A stretch of 5,429 nucleotides of DNA from Candidatus Neomicrothrix sp. UBA881 (lineage in GTDB: Bacteria; Actinomycetota; Acidimicrobiia; Acidimicrobiales; MedAcidi-G1), in assembly GCA_002294285.1 (NCBI GenBank), contig DBFL01000008.1, forward strand, positions 1-5,429, given 5' to 3'. How positions within the stretch are numbered: the first letter of the stretch is position 1; each line of letters opens with the position of its first letter. Below the pieces are notes generated by a model. That model saw only the letters and a list, made by a program, of their open reading frames with translations. It did no database searches and was not told the DNA's origin. Both the position numbers and the translations under genes were made by a program. Positions 1-5,218 of the stretch are shown piece after piece.

Positions 1-1230
1 GCTCCGACTACGACCACTTTCATTCCCGACTTGGAGACTGTTGTAGGTCGAATTTCAGAGGATTGGGATGGCAGTTGGTTCATGGGAAAGATGCCAGTCG
101 AGGCTATTGAGGCTAATTCAGATCTAGATCCCGTTCTTGTCGGATTGATAAATATGGAAAATTCTCCGGCTGGTTCATTCCCAGAAGCTCGTGTCGCAAT
201 AGAGGCAGCAGCAGACTGGGTTAATTCAGAACTAGGAGGCGTTAATGGTAGACCGGTTGAGCTAGTAACTTGTATAACTGATTTTTCAATTGAGAAATCC
301 CAATCATGTGCTCAGGAAATGGTTATGGCTGGAGTGGTGGCAGTAACAACCGGAATTGACGTAGGAAGTAATGGATCGATCCCGATTTTCGAACAAAATG
401 AAATCCCCATAGTTGGAGGCATACCGGCAAATATGGTCGAAATGAAGTCTCCAATGGCTTTTTATTTTAGTGGCGCAACACCTGGCGGTTATGGAGGTTT
501 TATCGGACATGCAATCGAGTACTTAGACGCTAAGAGAATTGTTCTTGCGCATGGAGAATTTGAATCATTCACGATTGCAACTCGTGATTATGGTGCTGCA
601 CTTGCGGAAGCACTAGGTCTCGAAGTCGAACTGATTCCTTTTCCACTATTCAGTCTTGACTTTTTGCCTGTATTAACAAAAGCAGCAGAATTTGAACCTG
701 ACGCTATTGTCGTGGCTGCTGCTGATCTTTCTTGTGCTCCCATAATGCAAACAATGGTAGAACTCGGTATAGAAGCTCAGCTTTATTTAGTTGGAGCTTG
801 TGCGGCTGAAGAGATTCAAGAAGTTGCGGGAAGTGCGATTGAATCTGTTCTTTTCAATTCTGAAGGACCTCTTGAAGAAAGTCTAGAAAGTAGTATCTAC
901 GATGAAGTTGTATGGCAGTATGCGTCTGACCCTGCAGGGGGCGTTGGAACCGTTAGTATGCGAGGTTTTCTAAATCTTTATGCTCTTCTGGTTGAACTAG
1001 ATCAAAGTGACGCAGGTATAAGCAGTGAGTCGCTAATTGAACTTATTCGTAGTTCGAATCAAAGACCGAGTTTCTGGGGTCATCCATACACTTGTGACGG
1101 TAATCAGATACCAGGTCTTCCTTCCTTATGCGCCCCCCAACAACTCCTTTTTTCTATAGAAGAGGGAGAACTTGTACCTGCACATGAAGGATGGATAGAT
1201 ACACCATCTTTATTTGCTGAAATTGGTTGA
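1..1230 (+). CDS. ABC transporter substrate-binding protein, branched-chain amino acid (HAAT/LivJ-like) type, 5'-truncated by window edge
   Basis: This is an extracytoplasmic receptor that should capture a small solute and deliver it to the permease encoded next. The frame is open from base 1, reading APTTTTFIPD before the first possible start, a TTG at 31. That TTG has no Shine-Dalgarno sequence and would remove any export signal, so the true start and signal peptide (probably a lipoprotein signal, inferred) lie upstream. About 409 residues are visible. The Thr-rich stretch looks like a linker. The mature fold begins near residue 44 with VLVGLINMENSPAGSFPEA, followed by GGVNGRPVELVTC, a first-lobe pattern typical of periplasmic-binding-protein type 1 (Peripla_BP_6 class). 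Six cysteines (window codons 91, 103, 245, 267, 365, 377) lie as three closely spaced pairs, suggesting disulfides. The C-terminus WGHPYTCDG...GLPSLCAPQQ resembles actinobacterial members. The stop overlaps the permease start by four bases. Family call is strong; substrate is unknown, since this family also binds amides, urea and aromatic acids. Confidence 0.88.
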   Translation, partial: APTTTTFIPDLETVVGRISEDWDGSWFMGKMPVEAIEANSDLDPVLVGLINMENSPAGSFPEARVAIEAAADWVNSELGGVNGRPVELVTCITDFSIEKSQSCAQEMVMAGVVAVTTGIDVGSNGSIPIFEQNEIPIVGGIPANMVEMKSPMAFYFSGATPGGYGGFIGHAIEYLDAKRIVLAHGEFESFTIATRDYGAALAEALGLEVELIPFPLFSLDFLPVLTKAAEFEPDAIVVAAADLSCAPIMQTMVELGIEAQLYLVGACAAEEIQEVAGSAIESVLFNSEGPLEESLESSIYDEVVWQYASDPAGGVGTVSMRGFLNLYALLVELDQSDAGISSESLIELIRSSNQRPSFWGHPYTCDGNQIPGLPSLCAPQQLLFSIEEGELVPAHEGWIDTPSLFAEIG

Positions 1231-3185
1231 TTGGAAATCCAATTAGTGATCATTTAACTTACCTTTTCCTCGGTTGTGGAACTGGAGCAGTAATTGGATC
1301 GGTAGCTATTGGACTTGTACTAACGCATCGAGCAAGTGGAATATTGAATCTTGCTCATGCTGCAATGGGGATGTACATAGCTGTTGCCTTTTACGAATTG
1401 AGGTCAACGGGCGATTTGATTCTACCGATACTGGGGTTGCCCGATCGATTACCCATAGTTCCAAGACCAACTGTGATGACGGCAATGGTCGCCTGCATGG
1501 TGCTAGCAGCGGTTATGGGGGGTCTTATTTTTTTCTTCGTTGTAAGACCACTTAGGAACTCACCACCGCTCAGTGCTTTAGTGGCCTCGTTAGGTTTATT
1601 GATATACCTAATGGAAATTGTTCGGTTACGAATTGGTTCTCAAGGTGCTACAGGGTTGGTTATTGATGGAATCCTTCCAAGCGGCCTTATTCAAATAGGC
1701 GAAACGAGAATTAACCAAGACAGGATTTGGTTAGTGTTAGTAACTTTCAGCCTGTCTTTAATTTTTGCTGCAATTTATAAATTCACAAAGTTTGGAAGAG
1801 AGAGTCGCGCTGTTGCTGAAAACGAGAGGGGAGCATCTCTCTTAGGAATTTCCTCAAAAAAAGTTGGTCTCATCAATTGGGTTTTAGCTTCCATGATCGC
1901 CGGTTTCCTGATGATTCTCGCAGGACCTGCAACTCGCTTGGATGTCAATGCTTCAAGTTTTTTAATTGTGCCTGCTCTCGCAGCAGCTCTTTTGGCGAGA
2001 TTGAATTCTTTTTTGATGGCTGCTTTTGCAGGGTTATGCATCGGAATGTTTCAGTCTGAGTTAATGAATATTCAAGTTGAGTGGTCCTGGTTGCCTGACG
2101 TAGGAATTCAACAGGGTGTTCCACTTTTAATAATTCTTGTAGTTCTAGCTTTTTGGGGAGACAATCTTCCACTAAGAGGAACTGATTCTTCAACTTATCT
2201 ACCAAGAGTTGCAGATCTTAAAAAGATTCCTTTAAAACCGTTTGCTCTTATCTTCATAGCTGGAGTGGTAACTCTTTTTTCCGGAAGTGAGTGGAGATTA
2301 GCGATTGCAGTCTCAGGATGTGTAGCGATTATTGCCTGTTCAGTAGTCGCCCTTACTGGTTTTGTTGGTCAATTATCACTTTCTACTTACGCTTTTGCGG
2401 GTATAGCAGCATTTATGACAGCCAGACTCGATGTTTTGCCTTTTCCTCTAGCGCCTATAGTGGCAGCACTCTTTGCAGTATTGGTAGGAATCGCGGTGGG
2501 TCTCTTAGCTGTAAGAGTAAGAGGTTTACAACTTGCAGTAGCGACACTAGCTGCAGCAGTTGCTATTGAAGAACTTCTGTTTCGCTGGCCGTGGTTGACT
2601 GGAGGTGATTTCGGAACTCGTATGCCTACACCTTCATTATTGGGTTTAGATATGAGTATTAGTGCCAAGGGGGCTGATTATCCACGAGATTCATTTGTGA
2701 TTCTGGTCCTTGTAACTTTGGTTTTATGTTTGATTGTGCTTTTTAGTATCCGAAATGGGATTACCGGAAGACAATGGTTAGCAGTAAGAGGAAATGAGAG
2801 AGCTGCTTCTTCAATTGGGATTAATGTTGCTAGGGCAAAACTAACTGCATTTGGCTTGTCGGCATTTCTAGCAGGGATAGGTGGGACTTTAATTGCTTAC
2901 CAGCGGCAAATAGTTTCGGCTCGTTCATTTGGTTTATTTGATTCAATGATCGTTATAGCAATCGTTTATCTAGCAGGAATCGTAAAACCTTCAGGTGCTG
3001 TTTTAGCTGGAGTTCTGGCCTCTGGGGGAGTTTTAACGGTTCTACTCGGACAATTAAGTGATTCTGGGTCAGCCAATCAAATGGCATTTAGCGGTTTGAT
3101 GCTTTTATTTGCTGCTATCCGACTTCCCAGAGGGATACTTGGTATAGAAATAAATAGAGATCGAGTTAAAAGTTTTTTAACTTAG
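1227..3185 (+). CDS. Fused LivH-LivM branched-chain amino acid-type ABC transporter permease
   Basis: This is the membrane channel of a HAAT-family ABC importer. At 652 residues it is about twice the length of LivH or LivM alone, with two permease domains in one chain. The LivH-like half (about residues 8-310) opens with LFLGCGTGAVIGSVAIGLVLTHRASGILNLAHAAMGMY. Its ATPase-contacting EAA-like loop is near 189-222 (GRESRAVAENERGASLLGIS). The LivM-like half (about 337-640) has GFVGQLSLSTYAFAGIAAF near 378-396 and a parallel loop at 514-546 (GRQWLAVRGNERAASSIGIN). Hydrophobic segments are spread through both halves, separated by a polar linker around 311-335. The start is TTG at 1227: an in-frame TGA at 1218-1220 blocks extension, and the next in-frame ATG falls inside the conserved first helices. 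TTGA overlaps the preceding stop, implying translational coupling with the binding-protein gene. No ATPase gene follows; the next gene is on the other strand 2 bases away. Confidence 0.93.
   Translation: MIGNPISDHLTYLFLGCGTGAVIGSVAIGLVLTHRASGILNLAHAAMGMYIAVAFYELRSTGDLILPILGLPDRLPIVPRPTVMTAMVACMVLAAVMGGLIFFFVVRPLRNSPPLSALVASLGLLIYLMEIVRLRIGSQGATGLVIDGILPSGLIQIGETRINQDRIWLVLVTFSLSLIFAAIYKFTKFGRESRAVAENERGASLLGISSKKVGLINWVLASMIAGFLMILAGPATRLDVNASSFLIVPALAAALLARLNSFLMAAFAGLCIGMFQSELMNIQVEWSWLPDVGIQQGVPLLIILVVLAFWGDNLPLRGTDSSTYLPRVADLKKIPLKPFALIFIAGVVTLFSGSEWRLAIAVSGCVAIIACSVVALTGFVGQLSLSTYAFAGIAAFMTARLDVLPFPLAPIVAALFAVLVGIAVGLLAVRVRGLQLAVATLAAAVAIEELLFRWPWLTGGDFGTRMPTPSLLGLDMSISAKGADYPRDSFVILVLVTLVLCLIVLFSIRNGITGRQWLAVRGNERAASSIGINVARAKLTAFGLSAFLAGIGGTLIAYQRQIVSARSFGLFDSMIVIAIVYLAGIVKPSGAVLAGVLASGGVLTVLLGQLSDSGSANQMAFSGLMLLFAAIRLPRGILGIEINRDRVKSFLT
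3164..3182. terminator. AT-rich inverted repeat across the permease stop, possible weak bidirectional terminator
   Basis: AGTTAAAA (3164-3171), a 3-base spacer GTT and TTTTAACT (3175-3182) form a perfect 8-base-pair inverted repeat. It ends just before the G of the permease TAG codon and lies 5 bases from the nitroreductase stop. It sits where two convergent transcripts must end, which is why it is flagged. The stem is almost all A-T and no clear T-tract follows on either strand, so it does not match a canonical intrinsic terminator. It could be a weak pause or transcript-end stabilising site, or just chance in AT-rich DNA. Confidence 0.25.
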
Positions 3186-3187
3186 AG

Positions 3188-3838
3188 TTACGGCCAGAGA
3201 GGTTCAGGAATTTCCCAAGAAACAGGGTTATCCCAACGATCTTGAAAAGTGGACAGATTGGCAGGTTTTCTTTGAGCAATTCCCCAATTTCCCATTGGGT
3301 AACCGATTGGAATCATTGCGTGCATGTGCCAAAAACCATCTTTTGGTGTATCTAAAATTTCTTCAACCTCATTTTTTTTAAGTTTTAACAAAGTGGTTAT
3401 ACAAGTTCCAAGACCTTCAGCTCTTGCAGCCAAGCAGAGATTCCAAAGAACAGGGAAAGTTGTAGATTCGCCACCTAATTTTCCGAAAAAGAAAATCAGC
3501 ATTGGAACATTATGAAGATTGTCGGCAAGCCATTGAGCTGAGTCATTAATACGCGCAGGCGTAGATCTTTCTGAATTTTTTTCATCTTCTTTTATCTGGT
3601 CTTGAACGCTTGCATATTGAGTCGCGTTTAACTCATCAAGACATGCACGGTAGAACTTCTGCATTTTTGATTTAATTTCAGGATCAGTTACACATATCAT
3701 CCTAAAAGTCTGAGCGTTACCTCCAGATGGGCCGCGAACTGCAGCATCCATAATTTTTTTTAGTATGTCTTCCGGAATTGGATCCGGCTTAACCCTTCGC
3801 ATAGCTCGAGTAGTGTAAATTGCTTCATAAACATCCAT
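3188..3838 (-). CDS. Nitroreductase-family FMN-dependent oxidoreductase
   Basis: This is a predicted cytoplasmic flavoprotein that uses NAD(P)H to reduce nitro groups, quinones, enones or similar electron-poor substrates; the real substrate cannot be read from sequence. Length is 216 residues, normal for the family. The N-terminus MDVYEAIYTTRAMRRVKPDPIP is the usual opening helix and FMN-phosphate-binding Arg cluster (R11, R14, R15). GPSGGNAQ at 36-43 supplies the expected Ser/Asn flavin contacts. LCLAARAEGLGTCITTL (134-150) is the second flavin-side motif, and IPIGYPMG near 176-183 is the typical late strand. The tail RKPANLSTFQDRW matches the C-terminal extension of many actinobacterial members. 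The ATG at 3836-3838 is supported because family homology begins at residue 1. No Shine-Dalgarno sequence precedes it; a TAACGT box six bases upstream suggests a leaderless mRNA. It converges on the permease with a 2-base gap and is divergent from the SDR. Confidence 0.9.
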   Translation of the reverse strand: MDVYEAIYTTRAMRRVKPDPIPEDILKKIMDAAVRGPSGGNAQTFRMICVTDPEIKSKMQKFYRACLDELNATQYASVQDQIKEDEKNSERSTPARINDSAQWLADNLHNVPMLIFFFGKLGGESTTFPVLWNLCLAARAEGLGTCITTLLKLKKNEVEEILDTPKDGFWHMHAMIPIGYPMGNWGIAQRKPANLSTFQDRWDNPVSWEIPEPLWP

Positions 3839-3841
3839 GGC

Positions 3842-3871
3842 TTGACGTTATCGGGTTTCATGTAATACACC
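3842..3871 (+). promoter_or_regulatory. Tentative promoter for the SDR/PNPOx-like unit
   Basis: TTGACG at 3842-3847 matches 5 of 6 bases of a -35 box on the + strand. Poor -10 candidates follow: TAATAC at 3863-3868 (15-base spacer) or TACACC at 3866-3871 (18-base spacer). A start near 3875-3880 would leave a short leader containing the ribosome-binding site at 3887. The -35 overlaps the -10 of the opposing promoter, so the two directions could interfere with each other. Low confidence because no good -10 is visible. Confidence 0.25.
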
Positions 3872-3877
3872 TGTCAA
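3845..3877 (-). promoter_or_regulatory. Putative promoter of the nitroreductase gene (leaderless type)
   Basis: Read on the - strand, TTGACA (3877-3872) is a perfect -35-like hexamer. It is followed after 19 bases by GATAAC (3852-3847), or after 21 bases by TAACGT (3850-3845), which fits the actinobacterial TANNNT -10 pattern. Exactly six bases (CAAGCC) separate TAACGT from the ATG, so transcription would be expected to begin at or beside the start codon, the arrangement known for leaderless actinobacterial genes. The lack of a ribosome-binding site agrees. The long spacer to the -35 is a weakness. The promoter role is inferred from position and motif only. Confidence 0.5.
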
Positions 3878-3883
3878 TAGGTG
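3868..3883. promoter_or_regulatory. Imperfect palindrome, candidate operator between divergent genes
   Basis: CACCTGTCAATAGGTG is a 16-base imperfect palindrome with perfect outer arms CACCT/AGGTG and 6 of 8 symmetric positions. It covers the -35 hexamer of the nitroreductase promoter and lies just upstream of the SDR ribosome-binding site, a suitable place for a dimeric regulator to control both directions. No regulator gene is visible in the window. One short palindrome can arise by chance, so this is a candidate only. Confidence 0.3.
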
Positions 3884-3886
3884 ATT

Positions 3887-3890
3887 GGAG
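3887..3890 (+). promoter_or_regulatory. Ribosome-binding site that fixes the SDR start
   Basis: GGAG sits four bases before the ATG at 3895. It supports that ATG over the upstream in-frame TTG at 3820, which has no such site, lies inside the divergent nitroreductase gene, and would add 25 residues unlike any SDR N-terminus. Confidence 0.6.
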
Positions 3891-3894
3891 TTTT

Positions 3895-4668
3895 ATGAGT
3901 TCAGGATTACATAATGGGAGAGTTGCTATCGTTACGGGCGCAGGTTCGGGAATTGGCAAATCTACAACAGAACGGTTTATTTCCGAAGGTGGTTCAGTAG
4001 TTGCTGTCGATAAAGACGATGACTTTTTCGAATGGGCTGAAAGCCATGGGAATATTTTTCCAATCGCAGGAGATATAACTCAGAGTGAAGTCAATTTGCA
4101 TGCAGTGACTAAAGCAAAAGAAGTATTTGGAGGTCTTCACGCGGCTGTATTTAACGCTGGGGTATCAGCTAGAGGTGATTTGATTGAAAGTGAGATGGAA
4201 CTATTTGATAGAACTATGACCGTGAATGTTCGAGCTGTGGTGCTGGGAATAAGATCTGTTGTTCCAGAGTTGTTGAAAACGGGTGAAGGTGGGGCGATCG
4301 CTGTAACAGCTTCAACTTCAGGGTTGCGAGGAGATCCCGACTTGTGGGCTTACAACACTTCAAAGGCTGCAGTAATAAATCTGGTTAGAGCCACTGCTGT
4401 TGATCTAGGTCCAAAAGGCGTAAGAGTAAACGCAGTTTGTCCTGGTCCTACCGAGACTGGAATGACTGAAAGAGCGATCAGTGACGTTGAATCATATGAG
4501 TCTCTTCGACGTCGAATGCCATTACAGCGATGGGGCACCCCTGATGAGATTGCATCAGTGATAAGTTTTTTGATTTCGACTCAAGCAAGTATTGTTACCG
4601 GAGCGGTGGTTACAGCAGACGGAGGTATGAGTGCAAACGCAGGACAATTCCTTCCAAAAGAAAACTAA
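3895..4668 (+). CDS. Short-chain dehydrogenase/reductase (classical SDR, likely NAD-dependent)
   Basis: This is a predicted cytoplasmic oxidoreductase interconverting an alcohol and a ketone on an unknown substrate. It has 257 residues, the usual classical-SDR length. The Rossmann fingerprint TGAGSGIG is at 14-21. D39 at the end of the second strand (VVAVDKD) favours NAD(H) over NADP(H). D60 follows in AGDIT, and the structural NAG is at 87-89. The catalytic tetrad is complete: N111, S140, Y153 and K157 (YNTSK). PGPTETGM at 183-190 is the cofactor-side loop, and TGAVVTADGGMSA near 235-247 is the standard C-terminal strand. The ATG at 3895 has a GGAG site and places the first beta strand (RVAIVTG) at residue 9. 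The in-frame TTG at 3820 is rejected. It is divergent from the nitroreductase and heads a likely two-gene unit with the PNPOx-like gene, 21 bases downstream. Confidence 0.93.
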   Translation: MSSGLHNGRVAIVTGAGSGIGKSTTERFISEGGSVVAVDKDDDFFEWAESHGNIFPIAGDITQSEVNLHAVTKAKEVFGGLHAAVFNAGVSARGDLIESEMELFDRTMTVNVRAVVLGIRSVVPELLKTGEGGAIAVTASTSGLRGDPDLWAYNTSKAAVINLVRATAVDLGPKGVRVNAVCPGPTETGMTERAISDVESYESLRRRMPLQRWGTPDEIASVISFLISTQASIVTGAVVTADGGMSANAGQFLPKEN

Positions 4669-4689
4669 ATTTGAATTAAATGAGGTGTC

Positions 4690-5217
4690 ATGACTACACA
4701 TCCAGAGAATTATGAAGATGTAACTGTTTATGATCTAGATGCAAACGCTGAAGAAGAGCTTCTTCTAGCGCATAACGAATGTACATTCATGTGGGCTAAT
4801 AAGGAGGGTTGGCCTGTAGGAGTAATAATGTCTTATATCTGGCGTAAGGGAAGATTTTGGTTAACTGCATCTTCGCAAAGGGCTCGCATTCATGCTGTTC
4901 GACGTGACCCCAGAGTTTCAATATGTGTGACTAGCACAGGGTCACCTTTACCTAGAAATAAGACAGTGACGTGGAAAGGTTTATGCACCGTTCATGATTC
5001 TGAAGAAGTAAAAAGCTGGTTCTACCCAGAATTGTCCAAAGCACTTCGCGGTGATGGGGAAGCAGCTGAATGGTTTGCAAAATTTCTTGACTCCCCCAGG
5101 CGAGTGGTTCTAGAGGTTGAACCTACGCAACGAATTGCTTATGACGGAGAAAAAATGGGTATCGACACTCAGGCTTGGATTAAAAGAGCGAAAGAATCAG
5201 AGAATCAAGAAAACTGA
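4690..5217 (+). CDS. PNPOx-like split beta-barrel flavin-binding protein (pyridoxamine 5'-phosphate oxidase family)
   Basis: This 175-residue cytoplasmic protein belongs to the broad split-barrel family that includes pyridoxamine-phosphate oxidase and the F420- or FMN-using FDOR enzymes. The recognisable core is WPVGVIMSYIWRKGRFWLTASSQRARIHAVRRDPRVSICV at about residues 41-80: a strand pair, then the T.S...R...RRDPRVS cofactor-phosphate-binding pattern, with Arg where many FDOR proteins have Lys. A further strand, VTWKGLCTV, is near 94-102, and RRVVLEVEPTQRIAYDGEKM near 136-155 is the usual last strand. Pyridoxamine-phosphate oxidase itself is unlikely to be the activity; F420- or FMN-dependent redox chemistry or flavin binding is the safer reading. 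The ATG is preceded by GAGG at 4682-4685, and an in-frame TGA at 4681-4683 rules out a longer form. The 21-base gap after the SDR implies co-transcription. Its stop is one base from the convergent Rieske gene. Confidence 0.82.
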   Translation: MTTHPENYEDVTVYDLDANAEEELLLAHNECTFMWANKEGWPVGVIMSYIWRKGRFWLTASSQRARIHAVRRDPRVSICVTSTGSPLPRNKTVTWKGLCTVHDSEEVKSWFYPELSKALRGDGEAAEWFAKFLDSPRRVVLEVEPTQRIAYDGEKMGIDTQAWIKRAKESENQEN

Positions 5218-5218
5218 T

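Noticed and set aside
31..33. TTG at 31 as the true start of the binding protein
   Set aside because: The frame is open to base 1, there is no ribosome-binding site, and the resulting protein would lack an export signal. The gene is truncated by the window edge.
304..510. Minus-strand open frame inside the binding-protein gene
   Set aside because: A 68-residue shadow frame with no motif and no ribosome-binding site, opposite a clearly coding sequence.
1775..2668. Several open frames on the - strand, and +1/+2 frames inside the permease gene
   Set aside because: They are fully nested in a gene with continuous strong family similarity, show no recognisable domains, and are low-complexity or Ser/Cys/Arg-rich shadow translations.
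3820..3894. A longer SDR starting at TTG 3820 (25 extra residues)
   Set aside because: It overlaps the nitroreductase coding start and the promoter region, has no ribosome-binding site, and adds residues not typical of SDRs. The ATG at 3895 has GGAG four bases upstream.
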